A stretch of DNA of 64,000 nucleotides from Phycisphaerae bacterium (GCA_029260055.1 JAJDDX010000500.1:119467-183466); one strand, 5' to 3'. Positions 1 to 9,064 are shown, numbered from the stretch's first letter. Notes: generated by a model not told the origin, from the sequence alone. A program made the numbers and translations.

Positions 1-73
1 TCTTGGGGCAGAACTTGCCGTTGCTCGCGTGATAGGTGCCACACCCCTCACACAGCGACTTCGTTTCAATCAT
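1..73 (-). CDS. Partial zinc-ribbon-like protein (3' part outside window)
   Basis: Only the first 24 codons are in the window. The peptide begins MIETKSLCEGCGTYHASNG and includes a CxxC pair followed by another Cys (KFCPK), so it looks like a small zinc-ribbon protein. Its ATG overlaps the stop of the gene before it (TGATG), which suggests translational coupling at the end of the head operon. Function unknown. Confidence 0.55.
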   Translation of the reverse strand, partial: MIETKSLCEGCGTYHASNGKFCPK

Positions 74-756
74 CACGCACCCTTCCGGACCACATCCTTC
101 TCAATCTTCTTGAAGAGCTTGTCGAACTTGCGGGCCTTCGTGATGCCTGTGCCCGGGATGCCCTTGTTCAGGGGACCCTTCTCCATGCCGTGCTGGAAAC
201 TACGCCGCACACCCTTTTGGGTCTGCCTGGTCGCCTTTGGGAGCTTGGTGTTCACCCGGTATGGACCCTTCAGGTAGCCGTACTTCGTCATGGCCCATCG
301 ACAGATGTTCCAGGCCGCCTTCTCGGACTTCCCGCGCTTGTGCTTGAGGGCCAGCATGCAGTGACGAATCTGCGCTGGGACCATCTCCTTCGGCGCCTTG
401 CCGACAGGAGTGGCCTTCGCCTTCGTGCCCGTAGGCTCCTGCTTGGCCGCCGCCCTGGCCGCCTTCTTCTCCTGGCGGGCCTTCTTGTTGGCGGCCAACG
501 CAGCACGCGTGGCCTCCTTGGCCTTCCGCGCCTTGGTCTTCTGAGCCTTGGCTATCGCCGCCGTCTTCTTCTTCGCTGCTGCCTGGGGCGTGGGTTTCTT
601 GATCGTGCGCCTCTTGGACGCAGCCTTCTTCTGGCGCTTCTGCTGCGCCTGCTGAGCCGGCTCTTGGCGCTCGTCGTCGTCCTTCGGAGGGTTGGGTCCC
701 TCCGGTGGGCGTGGCCCCTGTGGAGCCTCAATAAGCGGCATGAGCAAGTCCAGCAT
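73..756 (-). CDS. Lys/Ala-rich basic protein after the neck gene
   Basis: 227 residues. I start it at the ATG two bases past the stop of the neck-protein gene, giving MLDLLMPLIEAPQ; the longer frame upstream is only antisense-like filler. Residues 25-125 are a low-complexity run of Lys, Ala, Arg and Gln, probably helical and DNA- or RNA-binding by charge. The C-terminal third is more ordered (IRHCMLALKHKRGKSEKAAW, then a Gly/Lys-rich tail). It sits at the distal end of the head gene block, so a structural or packaged basic protein is possible. No family is recognised. Confidence 0.6.
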   Translation of the reverse strand: MLDLLMPLIEAPQGPRPPEGPNPPKDDDERQEPAQQAQQKRQKKAASKRRTIKKPTPQAAAKKKTAAIAKAQKTKARKAKEATRAALAANKKARQEKKAARAAAKQEPTGTKAKATPVGKAPKEMVPAQIRHCMLALKHKRGKSEKAAWNICRWAMTKYGYLKGPYRVNTKLPKATRQTQKGVRRSFQHGMEKGPLNKGIPGTGITKARKFDKLFKKIEKDVVRKGA

Positions 757-758
757 GG

Positions 759-1553
759 TCACCCCGTCATGAACGGTACGGGATCCGAGAGACCCATGAT
801 CTCTTCCTTGAGCTGCCCCTTGGTCTCGTTGGCCTCGTCGATGAGCGAAGAGCCGTCCAGGAGCTTCGGTCCGCCAGCGCCAGGCATCCCGTCCTGGTAC
901 TTCGAACGCGCCCGGCCGACCCTGATCTTCGCCTCGGCGAGGGCGTACCGCATGATGAGGTCTCGCTCGCGCCACATGAGCCCCTCGGAGAAGTCGTTCT
1001 TCAGCCCATCGGGGTTGTTCTCGGTGTCATCGGCAGCGAAGGCCCCCAGGCGCGTGCTCGCGTAGCGCGCGATGAGCGAGCCGGTCCGGACGTTCCTCGG
1101 GAAGATATTCAGGAGGTTCCGGTCCCGGTAGTAGTCCCAGTCGGGCTCGGACCCGACGATCCGACGGGCGGTCTCGGCGTGCGCCAAAATCTGGTGCAAG
1201 GTGCCGTAGAACTGCCCGCCGGGAACGCCGGTGATGGACTGGTAGGCGACAGGGAGCTGGTCGACGTCGATGAACGCGAAGGGGTTGACCGCCGCGATGA
1301 TGTCGAGCTGGACGCCTGGGAACCACACCTGGATGACCATGTCGGTGTCGTCCGGCATGATGTACTCCTGGACACCTGGGACCAGGTTCACCGCAGCGTG
1401 GCGCTTGATTCCCCGGTACCCCACGTACCAACGCACAGCGTCATCGAAGGCGTCGTCCAGAGCTTCTGGCGACGTCTCCAACACGATGACTCCACCACCG
1501 AGCTTCCGCTGAATCCACCCGATGACATCTGGTTTGGTCTTGGGGTCCGCCAC
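759..1553 (-). CDS. T4 gp13-like neck / head-completion protein
   Basis: 264 residues, with a GTG start preceded by AGGAGG five bases upstream. The N terminus (IGWIQRKLGGGVIVLE, then ALDDAFDDAVRWYVGY) follows the pattern of T4-type gp13 neck proteins, which open with a helix ending LGxPVIEI and then a DDxIDDAxxxY helix. T4 gp13 is about 309 residues, so the size is close. In T4 it seals the filled head with gp14 and lets the tail join. The position after the capsid gene in a T4-ordered head block supports the call. The call rests on pattern and gene order, not on an alignment. Confidence 0.6.
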   Translation of the reverse strand: MADPKTKPDVIGWIQRKLGGGVIVLETSPEALDDAFDDAVRWYVGYRGIKRHAAVNLVPGVQEYIMPDDTDMVIQVWFPGVQLDIIAAVNPFAFIDVDQLPVAYQSITGVPGGQFYGTLHQILAHAETARRIVGSEPDWDYYRDRNLLNIFPRNVRTGSLIARYASTRLGAFAADDTENNPDGLKNDFSEGLMWRERDLIMRYALAEAKIRVGRARSKYQDGMPGAGGPKLLDGSSLIDEANETKGQLKEEIMGLSDPVPFMTG

Positions 1554-1587
1554 CCTTACCTCCTACTGCGACTGGAAAGAGTGATCC

Positions 1588-2043
1588 TTAGCCCCTGTCC
1601 TTGGCGCTCCTCTTTCTGGCCCCACCGGTCCCCGGCTGCACCTTGCTGGCTGGGCTCTTTGTCGAACTTTCATTCGCATCGGCGGCAGCCTGGCGGGCCT
1701 TCGCCTCGGCGGTATCGGCCTCGGCACGAGCCTGCTCTTCGGTGGCCCTCTCGGCGGCGGCGTCCTTCTCGGCCTTGGCCTGCGCCTTCTTCTCGGCCGC
1801 GGTGGCCGGCTCAGGGTCGGACTCGGGCTCGGGCTCAGGCTCAGGCTTCTCCCCGCGCCCGCGCAGGATGTCGGCGACCTCTTCGTCCGTGCATCGGCGC
1901 AGGAAACCCATCGCGACGAAACGGTCCCACTTCGAGCCTTCGAGGACCACGTTGTCGAAGATGGTCTGGTCCCCTCGTCCGACCATAATCTTCAGGTCTT
2001 TTCCCATGTAGTCGGGATGCTTTGCGTACATTTTCATGCTCAT
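1588..2043 (-). CDS. Small acidic/Ala-Lys-rich head-block protein
   Basis: 151 residues, starting MSMKMYAKHPDYMGKDLKIM, with GAGGAAGGA as ribosome site. Residues 1-65 look folded. Residues 70-151 are a PEPEPE stretch followed by an Ala/Glu/Lys coiled-coil-like tail. The 16-base palindrome at 2061-2076 lies 17 bases upstream of the start, where it could control this gene. It lies between an unknown structural gene and the neck gene. Function unknown. Confidence 0.55.
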   Translation of the reverse strand: MSMKMYAKHPDYMGKDLKIMVGRGDQTIFDNVVLEGSKWDRFVAMGFLRRCTDEEVADILRGRGEKPEPEPEPESDPEPATAAEKKAQAKAEKDAAAERATEEQARAEADTAEAKARQAAADANESSTKSPASKVQPGTGGARKRSAKDRG

Positions 2044-2060
2044 CTGGATTCCTTCCTCAG

Positions 2061-2076
2061 GTGCAGACGTCTGCAC
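2061..2076. repeat. 16-base perfect palindrome, copy 1
   Basis: GTGCAGACGTCTGCAC, intergenic, just upstream of the ribosome site of the gene starting at 2043. Related copies are at 15949, 25668, 38272, 48557 and 58044. Candidate operator or ParB-type binding site. Confidence 0.7.
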
Positions 2077-2086
2077 CCCGATTCTT

Positions 2087-3421
2087 CTACTCGCCCCACA
2101 CCGATCGGACGAGCGACTTCCACGCTGCATCACTGAGGTCGTACTTCTTGATGACCCGGTCGCGGGCGGCGGCACTACTGGTACCTGCCCTCTTGAGCAG
2201 CCTAGCAAGCTTCATCGCACCCTTTAGTCCGGGGTCGATCCCTGCCTCTGTGAGGATCCGTTGCTCCAGTCGCCGAGCCTTGCTCGTGGACTCCTCGGCC
2301 CGATGGCGGAAGCCCGTGGTCGTCGCCCTCGGCGCGTTGATGCGCTCGTGGGCGATGTTCGTGAACATGTCGAACAGCTCGGCCTCGGTCTTGGCCTCCT
2401 CGGAAGGAGCCTCCTCACCGTCGTCGACGAGGTCGTGCGTCTGGGTCCGAATGGTCGCTACCTCGACGGGAGTGAGCCACTTGCTCCCCGTCATGTCGAA
2501 CCCGTAGGTCTTCACGCGCCGACCCTCGCCGAGCTTCACAAGGAGCACCTCGGGATCGAAGTCGCTCGGGTTCACGTCCTGGACCTTGTAGACCTCGCCC
2601 TTGATGCGGACCTTCTTTCCCACCTCGGGGATGGCCTCGTTGAGACCGGAACGGCTCTCGTTGAGGCTCTCAGTCTTCGCCTTCTTGAGGCGCCCGAGGT
2701 CGGCCTTGAGATTCGAGATGTAGTAGCCCATCGGCTTCACATCGATCTGGCCCCTGCGGTCGATGTCCGCCTGCATGTCGCCCTTGGTCACACTGATACT
2801 GCGGGCCACCTTCGCGTCGAGCGGCTGGATCTCCTTGGCGTGCGCGGCGAGGTTGTGGATGTAGTTCTTGGCCGAACGACCCGTGATGGGCTTCTTCGAG
2901 CGGTAGTCCGGGTCGGTCTCCATCTCGTCGATGGTCACGTCCAGGCCCCTGAGGATGGCCTCACGACTCCTGCCCTCGGTGACACGGCTCGCTGCCCCGA
3001 GGATCTCCTGCTCGACGAGCGCTGCCTGACGAACGCCACGGCCGATCATCCGGCCCTCGCGCATGTGCTTGTGTGCCATCTTCCTTGCCAGCTTCCTCAG
3101 CTCTCGCTTGTCGTAGAGGGCGACCTCGCTCTTGAAGGCCAGTGCCGCTCCCGCAGTCATCGGGATGCGCTGCTGACCGGGCCACCAGACCTCGCCGTGG
3201 CTGAGGTGGTAACCGTGGCCACCCTTGACGATGATGGCGACCTTGGTGCCGTCGGCTGCCGTGACGTTGAACGCGGTGACGGGGAGGTCGTCGATGTCCT
3301 GGGGGACCGACATACTCTTGCCCGATCCGACGTTGTGGGTCTTGGTCCTACCACTCGCGCCGCGAGCGATGGACTCCTCGTTGCGCTGATGGGCGAGGTG
3401 TTTGAGTAGATCCATGGACAT
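2087..3421 (-). CDS. Unknown head-region protein with L-x-E sites
   Basis: 444 residues, starting MSMDLLKHLAHQRNEESIAR, directly downstream of the major capsid gene. No domain is recognised. Near residues 250-265 it carries ESLNESRSGLNEAIPE, with two L-N-E tripeptides that fit the (L/I)-x-E cleavage rule of T4-type prohead proteases, so it may be cut during head maturation. A basic stretch (KRELRKLARKMAHKHMREG) lies near residue 110. The opening MDLLKHLAHQR loosely resembles the capsid-targeting-like peptides in this genome but lacks the L-x-E end. An internal head or core protein is my inference. Confidence 0.6.
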   Translation of the reverse strand: MSMDLLKHLAHQRNEESIARGASGRTKTHNVGSGKSMSVPQDIDDLPVTAFNVTAADGTKVAIIVKGGHGYHLSHGEVWWPGQQRIPMTAGAALAFKSEVALYDKRELRKLARKMAHKHMREGRMIGRGVRQAALVEQEILGAASRVTEGRSREAILRGLDVTIDEMETDPDYRSKKPITGRSAKNYIHNLAAHAKEIQPLDAKVARSISVTKGDMQADIDRRGQIDVKPMGYYISNLKADLGRLKKAKTESLNESRSGLNEAIPEVGKKVRIKGEVYKVQDVNPSDFDPEVLLVKLGEGRRVKTYGFDMTGSKWLTPVEVATIRTQTHDLVDDGEEAPSEEAKTEAELFDMFTNIAHERINAPRATTTGFRHRAEESTSKARRLEQRILTEAGIDPGLKGAMKLARLLKRAGTSSAAARDRVIKKYDLSDAAWKSLVRSVWGE

Positions 3422-3463
3422 GCAGACTCCTCCGTTGCGACTGCGAGACTACCAGAAACGAGA

Positions 3464-3490
3464 AAGGGAGGCCCCTTCCAGGACCTCCCT
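3464..3490 (-). terminator. Rho-independent terminator after the major capsid gene
   Basis: On the minus strand a 9-base stem GGGAGGTCC / GGGCCTCCC (one G-U pair) with a 6-base loop is followed by TTTCTCGTTT. It starts 28 bases past the capsid stop and would uncouple capsid expression from the genes below it. Confidence 0.65.
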
Positions 3491-3517
3491 CGCTCTTCGT
3501 TCTCGAACCGTTGTGGC

Positions 3518-5017
3518 TCAGAGACCGCCGGTGATGGTCACCCGACCGTACCACTCGTCACGAAGACGCTTGGTCGCGTACCGTGTCCGCATCCCCTTGC
3601 GGTAGGTCTGGTCGTCCGGGTCCAGGAACGTGGGGGTCATCTGGAGCGGCACGTAGGGCGCGAAGACGAACCCGGCGTCCAGGTAGCTCTGCCCGCGAAG
3701 GCCGAGCATGATCTGGTTGAACCGGAAGAAGGGGTCCTGGTAGCCCCACCACTTGTTCGCCAGGGTGCCCATCTTGATGATGCCCTGGTGGGAGCTGATG
3801 GGACCGTAGCTGGGCGGGGTGACGGTGCCGTCGAACGGCCCCTGCGTGGTGCCCGGCGCGCTGACCCAGGCCGCCCGGTAGTCCGAGTGGGTCTGGAGCT
3901 GCACGAGCTTGGCCGAGACCTCGGGGGAGGTGACGAACCAGTTCGCGGGCGAACGGAGGGTCTTCTTGTGGATGAGATACGAGACCGCGCTCATCCGCGT
4001 GAGTACCGAACGGATGTGGCTGACCTCGTCGAGGCCGGCCGGGACCGTGAAGTCGAACGTGCTGGTCGTGGAGACCGACGCCTGGAAGAGCTGGTCCAGG
4101 ATATCTCGGTCCAGTTCGAGGGCGATCTCCTGGCTGATGCCGGCGACCAACTCGGTCTCCGCGTCGATGCCGTGGAAGGCACGGAGGTCATCGGCGGCCT
4201 CGGCGCTCCAGCGAGCCTTCAACTTCCTAGTCGTCGCGCGGATCGTCTCGAAGTTGATGTCGATGAAGACGTCGGGAACCTGCTTGTTGGCTTCCGAGTC
4301 GTAGTAGTAGGTCGCCCGGACCACTCGTCCAGCACCGGCCGCGGGGGCCGCCGTGAACAGGAATCCAGTTACCTGGCCGGTGGCGTAGTTGATGGAGCCC
4401 GCGGCGGTGTCGCCAGTGAAGCCACCTGCGCCGTCATCGGACGCCGTCTGAGCGACGGTACCGTCTGCGTCAACATCCTCCAGGAGCACGCTGATGCTCG
4501 CCGAGGTATCGAGGGGTCGTACAGGAGAAAACTGAAGGATGCGGTTGAGGGCCGCACCACCACCACCCATGTTGGTGCCGTCGGGAACACCGATCTGCTC
4601 GTTCTCGACCTTCTCGCCCGAGTAGTGCATGTCGAAGTTCTGGATCAGGTTCGACCCTGCGGTCGTCTGGCCCTTGCTTCGTCCATGCTTGTACTCGAAG
4701 TAGAAGACCGCTCCGACCGGGGCCGTCATCGGCTGGACCGAGACGATCTCGTTGGCGATCAGGTTCGGGAACACGCGACGCAGAACGGGGAAGATGTACT
4801 TGGTGTACTGTCCCGCGTTGACGCTGAGCGTGTCCTCGTGAAGCTGACGCCTCATGTCGTCGAGCTGGTTCTCGAAGAGCAGCGACATCACACGGCGCGT
4901 GTAGTGGTCACCCACGCCGTCGAGGAACTGCCCCCACTTATCTTCCAGGAGGGCGGAGTAGGACTCGTCCCGCACCGTCCCTTGGTTTGCTGCACCCATC
5001 ATGTTTCGCGCTTCCAT
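3518..5017 (-). CDS. Major capsid protein, T4 gp23-like
   Basis: 499 residues. The stretch RRVFPNLIANEIVSVQPMTA near residues 80-100, then GAVFYFEYKHG, matches the gp23 signature of T4-type phages (RxxxPNLIAxxIxxVQPMxxPxGxVF). The protein forms the hexamers of the head shell. T4 gp23 is cut by the prohead protease after an (L/I)-x-E; here residues 22-27 read ALLEDK, so a cut after L-L-E is plausible. A glycine-rich insert lies near residues 150-230. The ATG is preceded by GAAGGAG. It follows the protease-scaffold gene as in T4 and ends at a strong terminator, consistent with high expression. The 90-base leader shows TTGAAC but no convincing -10. Confidence 0.93.
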   Translation of the reverse strand: MEARNMMGAANQGTVRDESYSALLEDKWGQFLDGVGDHYTRRVMSLLFENQLDDMRRQLHEDTLSVNAGQYTKYIFPVLRRVFPNLIANEIVSVQPMTAPVGAVFYFEYKHGRSKGQTTAGSNLIQNFDMHYSGEKVENEQIGVPDGTNMGGGGAALNRILQFSPVRPLDTSASISVLLEDVDADGTVAQTASDDGAGGFTGDTAAGSINYATGQVTGFLFTAAPAAGAGRVVRATYYYDSEANKQVPDVFIDINFETIRATTRKLKARWSAEAADDLRAFHGIDAETELVAGISQEIALELDRDILDQLFQASVSTTSTFDFTVPAGLDEVSHIRSVLTRMSAVSYLIHKKTLRSPANWFVTSPEVSAKLVQLQTHSDYRAAWVSAPGTTQGPFDGTVTPPSYGPISSHQGIIKMGTLANKWWGYQDPFFRFNQIMLGLRGQSYLDAGFVFAPYVPLQMTPTFLDPDDQTYRKGMRTRYATKRLRDEWYGRVTITGGL

Positions 5018-5107
5018 CGGTCAGCTCCTTCACCGGCCTCTATCGTGTTTGCCAAGTACCGTAACTGGCTCAGTCGTTCAACTTTTCCGGTCTACAGCAC
5101 CCGGCGC

Positions 5108-6769
5108 CTATGAAGGCTTTCCGGTGCCTGCCAGCCTCGAATAGTCACTCACACCCATCCCGAACTCTGCCAGGGGGCCGACCCCAGCTTCGTCCGACTT
5201 GGGCTGCGTCCCGGTGCCGCCATGAGTGTCCTCGTGGAGATCCCGTTCCTTTCCACGCCCTACTCGGGCGCGGATACGATCTGCTTCGTCGTCATCCATG
5301 ATGCGACGTGGTTCGACGACCTCGACGAGCGCAAGGCGCTTGTGGTCGGCGATTGCTTTGCGCGTGGCGTCCTCGTCGGTGAGGTCCTCGCACAGACCCT
5401 CGACGGTGGCGATGTCATCATCGTCCATCCCCCGAGTCTCTTCGGCGACGACCCTGGCGACACGCTCACGCTCCGCGATGCGGATGGCCTGCTGGGCCTG
5501 CTGCTCGTGCTCGGCGGCCTGCTGGTGGGCCAAGCGCTCCCGCTCCTCGGACTCCTGAAGACGACGCTCCATGCCGGCGAAGCGTTCCTCCCACTCGGTC
5601 TGGGCCTCCTCGTCGGAGCTGCCACCCAAGCGGTTCAGTTCTTCGCGCACGGTGTCGACCTTGGTGTCGAGGTCGGTACGGGAGTCGTACTCATTGAGGT
5701 CGCCGATCAGGGCCAGGATGGCCGCCTTCGACGGGTCAGCCCCGAGCTTGCGCTCCAGGTGGAGACCGTAGGCCGCCTCCTTCGCCATCTTCGCGGACTC
5801 GGTCGCCTCGCGGGTGACCTTCTGGATCTCCAGCTCGCGGTCGGCCAACTCCGTGCGGAGCCTCTCGATCTCTTCGTCCTTCGCTCCGAGCTGGCCCTTG
5901 GCCTGAGCATCGACACCGAAGGGCATCACCAGGGATGCGATGGCCTCGACGACCTGTTTGGCCCCAGCTATCTCGGGGTCGGTCATGTAGTCCGAACGGA
6001 CCTTGGCCTCGACCTCTTCGCGCATGACCTCCATGGCCCGGCGCATCTCACCGGAGAAGCGGTCCACGAGACGGTCTCGGGTACGCTCCTCGGCCTCGAT
6101 GATGGCTCTGGCAACATCACTGCCAGTAGCACCCTCAGTCAGACCGGCGCCGCCACCGTTGAACTCACGAGCCAGCTCACCCACAAGTCCGGGGTAGTCC
6201 TTTTTCAGGGCTTCGACCGTCAGCTCCATCTCGTCCTCCCAGATCTTGCCTCGCTCTTCCCGGAACACGGCCGGGTAGGCGGTCTTGGTGGCGGGGTCCG
6301 CCACGAAGTCGAACGTGTCGAGCCGAAAGTCCTCCTGGACCTCCATGACTCCGTCGCTGAGGGTCTTCACGGACCCAAAGCCACGCGAACTAATGCCGAC
6401 CTCGCCGCTCGCCTCCGCGATGGCCTTCATGATGCGGCCGTTGGGCGTGTCGATGACCTCGGCCTCGCCGTAGACCTCGTTCCCGCGGACCTCCAGCTTG
6501 GTGATGATGTGGCTCACCCTCTGGAGCCGCGTGCGACCGTCCTGGGGGTGGTCCAGCTCGCCGTAGACACGACGACGCTTGATGCCCTCGGAGAGGCGAC
6601 CAAACTCGCGCTTCCACAGGTGCTCCCTGTAGAGACGCTTGTTCTCCGTCGCCTTGTCGGATCGCGCGAACTGCCCCTTGATGATGATCTTGTTGGGGGA
6701 GCCAGACTCCTTCGCTTCGGTGAGCGAGAACCTGAGGGTCGAGTGATGATCTATGAGCAGCTCTGCCAT
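5108..6769 (-). CDS. Prohead protease fused to scaffold (gp21-gp22 type)
   Basis: 553 residues. Residues 25-170 match the T4 gp21 serine protease (family S80): GELDHPQ with the likely catalytic His74, RVSHIITKLEVRGNEVYGEA, and GISSRGFGS with the likely catalytic Ser127/128. The remainder (about 200-520) is highly charged, helical and coiled-coil-like, as expected for a gp22 scaffold core. In T4 these are separate genes; here one frame encodes both with no internal stop. The gene lies between the portal side and the capsid gene as in T4. FSLTE at residues 14-18 fits an L-x-E self-cleavage site. This protease is the obvious candidate to trim the capsid-targeting-like proteins at 39.6-43.5 and 56.5-60.3 kb. 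Confidence 0.85.
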   Translation of the reverse strand: MAELLIDHHSTLRFSLTEAKESGSPNKIIIKGQFARSDKATENKRLYREHLWKREFGRLSEGIKRRRVYGELDHPQDGRTRLQRVSHIITKLEVRGNEVYGEAEVIDTPNGRIMKAIAEASGEVGISSRGFGSVKTLSDGVMEVQEDFRLDTFDFVADPATKTAYPAVFREERGKIWEDEMELTVEALKKDYPGLVGELAREFNGGGAGLTEGATGSDVARAIIEAEERTRDRLVDRFSGEMRRAMEVMREEVEAKVRSDYMTDPEIAGAKQVVEAIASLVMPFGVDAQAKGQLGAKDEEIERLRTELADRELEIQKVTREATESAKMAKEAAYGLHLERKLGADPSKAAILALIGDLNEYDSRTDLDTKVDTVREELNRLGGSSDEEAQTEWEERFAGMERRLQESEERERLAHQQAAEHEQQAQQAIRIAERERVARVVAEETRGMDDDDIATVEGLCEDLTDEDATRKAIADHKRLALVEVVEPRRIMDDDEADRIRARVGRGKERDLHEDTHGGTGTQPKSDEAGVGPLAEFGMGVSDYSRLAGTGKPS

Positions 6770-6778
6770 GGGTATGTC

Positions 6779-6868
6779 CTACCAAGATCGCCATCGTTGT
6801 TTGGACGCGAGAGGGGTCCTCTTGATGAGTCGTCCCGCCTTCTCTTTTCTGACCTTCCGCTTCGGCAA
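6779..6868 (-). CDS. Possible tiny basic peptide in the 206-base gap
   Basis: The gap 6770-6975 has one open minus-strand frame ending TAG at 6779. It lacks ATG; a TTG at 6868 after AAAAAGGGGGTCCAG would give 29 residues, MPKRKVRKEKAGRLIKRTPL and onward, 40% Lys/Arg. T4 has very small head core genes (67, 68) in the same region, which makes this worth listing. It may equally be untranslated. Confidence 0.25.
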   Translation of the reverse strand: MPKRKVRKEKAGRLIKRTPLASKQRWRSW

Positions 6869-6975
6869 CTGGACCCCCTTTTTCAGGTCGTCCAGTCCTC
6901 CAGCGAACAGTTCACGTCTTCCACTTCGATAGGCAGTCCTCCGCTTTCGCTTGCCCTCAAGGAACCGGATGAGGC

Positions 6976-8037
6976 TTAGACCTCGTCCAGCTCCTCGTCG
7001 CCGTTTCCCAGGTCACCGAAATCGTCGCCGTCGAGATCGTCGAGGTCATCGAGGTCGTCGACATCTTCCTTGTACGAGGAGCCGCACTTCTCGCACTTGC
7101 CGTCCTTGCCGTACTTCATGTCGCACTTCTTGCACATTTTGTCGGCGTACATCTCGTCGAGGTCGTCACCATCGTCGTCGCTCTCTTCGAGCTTGTGGGC
7201 GTGGTACTCGCACGCCTCCAGGAGCGAAGGAGCGTCCATCGCCTCGTGGAAACGGAGGCCCTTGAGGACCTGCTCCAGGACGCTGTTGAGCTTGGCCTCC
7301 ATGGCATCGTCCAACGTGTCGTGCTGGTCCAGCTCCTCACTCAGCTCGCCCGCGTAGTCGGACAGCTCCGACATGGCCTCGCCAGCCTCTTCCTCGAAGA
7401 CCTCCTCGAAAATCTCGGAGAGGTAGAGCGAGACCAGGCTCGCGTTCAGGGCCGCCTCGCCGTAGACGCTGAGACTCTCGGTGATGGCACCGGTGCCCTC
7501 GCCCGTGATCTCCTCACGAAGCTGATCGAGGTCCGGCAGCTCGTCGGACATCTTGATGGCCTTGCCGGCGCGGTGGAGCGCCGACTGCTGCTTGGCCGAG
7601 AAGCGCGTGTTCTTGCGCTTCGCACGGCGCTTGATGGCCACCTTGTTCTTGCGGCGAGAAATGCGACCGGCCGCACGCGCCGCGCCCTTGCCCTTCCGGT
7701 ACGCCTTCTTGCCTGCGATATGGGCCTTCTTGTTGCGCTGCTGACCCTTTTTGGTCGTCGCCGAGCGGCCGATCTCGAACTCGTCGAGCGGCTCGCCGGG
7801 TAGGCCAACGTCCTCCATGAGGGAGCGCTCTTCATTCACATGGCCGGAGAGGTTGGAGGTGCCTACGCCATAGGTCGGCAGGGGAGGGGAACCCTTCCAG
7901 GTCCCGTCGGGGGACGATCCCTCCGTGAGGTTCTGGGACATTCGGTCCACCTGTCCGGTGAACTTTTCGGAGTCGATCCCGAGGTCACTGAGGTCTTCGT
8001 TCAGGGGCCTCACGGTCCGGTGCTTGGTCAGCAGCAT
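6976..8037 (-). CDS. Unknown head-block protein with acidic zinc-ribbon C terminus
   Basis: 353 residues. I start at ATG 8037 (MLLTKHRTVRPLNEDLSD) because AGGAGGAG lies just upstream and the frame before it is filler. Residues 85-155 are strongly basic (many RRxKRK). Residues 215-300 are helical and acidic. Then CKKCDMKYGKDGKCEKCG forms a zinc ribbon, and the last 40 residues are an Asp-rich tail (DDLDDLDDLDGDD). Its place between portal and protease suggests a head assembly or core role. No family is recognised. Confidence 0.6.
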   Translation of the reverse strand: MLLTKHRTVRPLNEDLSDLGIDSEKFTGQVDRMSQNLTEGSSPDGTWKGSPPLPTYGVGTSNLSGHVNEERSLMEDVGLPGEPLDEFEIGRSATTKKGQQRNKKAHIAGKKAYRKGKGAARAAGRISRRKNKVAIKRRAKRKNTRFSAKQQSALHRAGKAIKMSDELPDLDQLREEITGEGTGAITESLSVYGEAALNASLVSLYLSEIFEEVFEEEAGEAMSELSDYAGELSEELDQHDTLDDAMEAKLNSVLEQVLKGLRFHEAMDAPSLLEACEYHAHKLEESDDDGDDLDEMYADKMCKKCDMKYGKDGKCEKCGSSYKEDVDDLDDLDDLDGDDFGDLGNGDEELDEV

Positions 8038-8050
8038 CTCAGGTCTCCTC

Positions 8051-8986
8051 CTACGCCGCTTCTGACGGCGCCTCGAATCGGCGTGCGAGCTTGTCGACGA
8101 AGGCCGCCGCGAGCGTCCACTCGTACATCTGGCCCGCGATTCCGTCATGGACTCGTGCCAGACACTTCACACAGCCATCCTCGGCGATCGCAAGAGCGTC
8201 GCTGACAATGCCGCGCATACCTTCCAGGTCCTCAACGAAGCCCTGGACGAACTCGGAAAACTCAGTGGCGGCCATTGAGTCGTCGCTACCTTGGAGGGTG
8301 TAGCTCTCGTCGACCTGGCGACCCAAGAGGCAAGACTCATCCATCTTCCGGAGGCTCTCGGCGAGACGCTTCACGGCGACGATGACGGCCGCTCGGTGAC
8401 CCTCCTCCTGGGAGGGTGTAATGTCCGACTCAATCATCGACTCGAAGCGGGGGGTCGGGCGCTCGATGCGACCAGCGTCCCCACCGATAAAGGCCCTCAT
8501 CGAGGACTCCTTCTCGCGGGTCGCCAGGAACCAGTCGGCCTCGTGGAATGACTGTTTGCCCCAGTGGTCCTCGACACCCTCGGGCGTGAGGCGTGCGCCG
8601 GTGTAGGCGTACTGGGCCAACTCCTTGAGCCGCTCGTCCACGTCGGGGGCACCGCGGAGGATGGCCTCGACGGTCTCTCGGGCAACACCACGGACCTGGC
8701 CGCTGAGGGCCTCGGCCTCGTAGACCGGCACAGCAATGTCCTTGATCTCGCTCAGCGTAACCTTGCCCTCATCAGACATGGCCCACTCGGCTCGGTAGAA
8801 TTCCCCGTCTTCGTTGGCCACGATACAATGGTCTGTGTGGGTTGCGATGGCGCGCACCACCCCACCACCGAAGAGGTCAGCGTGCTCTCCCACGGCTTCT
8901 TCAACCGCTCCGACATTGGCCTCGAAGGACCCAATCATGAGTCTTCCGAGGAAGTCGGCGTCGACCATTTTTTCGGTGCTGGGCAT
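8051..8986 (-). CDS. Unknown head-block protein
   Basis: 311 residues, starting MPSTEKMVDADFLGRLMIG, a soluble mixed alpha/beta-looking protein with no recognised domain. It has its own candidate promoter in the 109-base gap after the portal gene. It lies between portal and protease-scaffold, where T4 keeps small core genes, so a head role is likely by position only. Confidence 0.6.
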   Translation of the reverse strand: MPSTEKMVDADFLGRLMIGSFEANVGAVEEAVGEHADLFGGGVVRAIATHTDHCIVANEDGEFYRAEWAMSDEGKVTLSEIKDIAVPVYEAEALSGQVRGVARETVEAILRGAPDVDERLKELAQYAYTGARLTPEGVEDHWGKQSFHEADWFLATREKESSMRAFIGGDAGRIERPTPRFESMIESDITPSQEEGHRAAVIVAVKRLAESLRKMDESCLLGRQVDESYTLQGSDDSMAATEFSEFVQGFVEDLEGMRGIVSDALAIAEDGCVKCLARVHDGIAGQMYEWTLAAAFVDKLARRFEAPSEAA

Positions 8987-9034
8987 TGTTGGACCTACAC
9001 AGAGCCGGAGCTTTGCCCCGGCGAGTTGCTGTGA

Positions 9035-9064
9035 ACGCTATTGCTGGTGCCCAAGGGCTGTCAA
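9035..9064 (-). promoter_or_regulatory. Sigma70-like promoter after the portal gene
   Basis: TTGACA at 9059-9064, 18-base spacer, TAGCGT at 9035-9040 (minus strand). It would drive the gene starting at 8986 and possibly the protease-scaffold genes. Confidence 0.45.

Noticed and set aside
5053-5081. Promoter for the major capsid gene (TTGAAC with TACTTG)
   Set aside because: The -10 matches poorly; a late, phage-specific promoter is more likely but cannot be defined from one example.
5222-6979. Long open frames on the strand opposite the protease-scaffold, terminase and recombinase genes
   Set aside because: They are the usual antisense frames of GC-rich coding sequence, without ribosome sites or recognisable domains, while the opposite strand encodes clear proteins.
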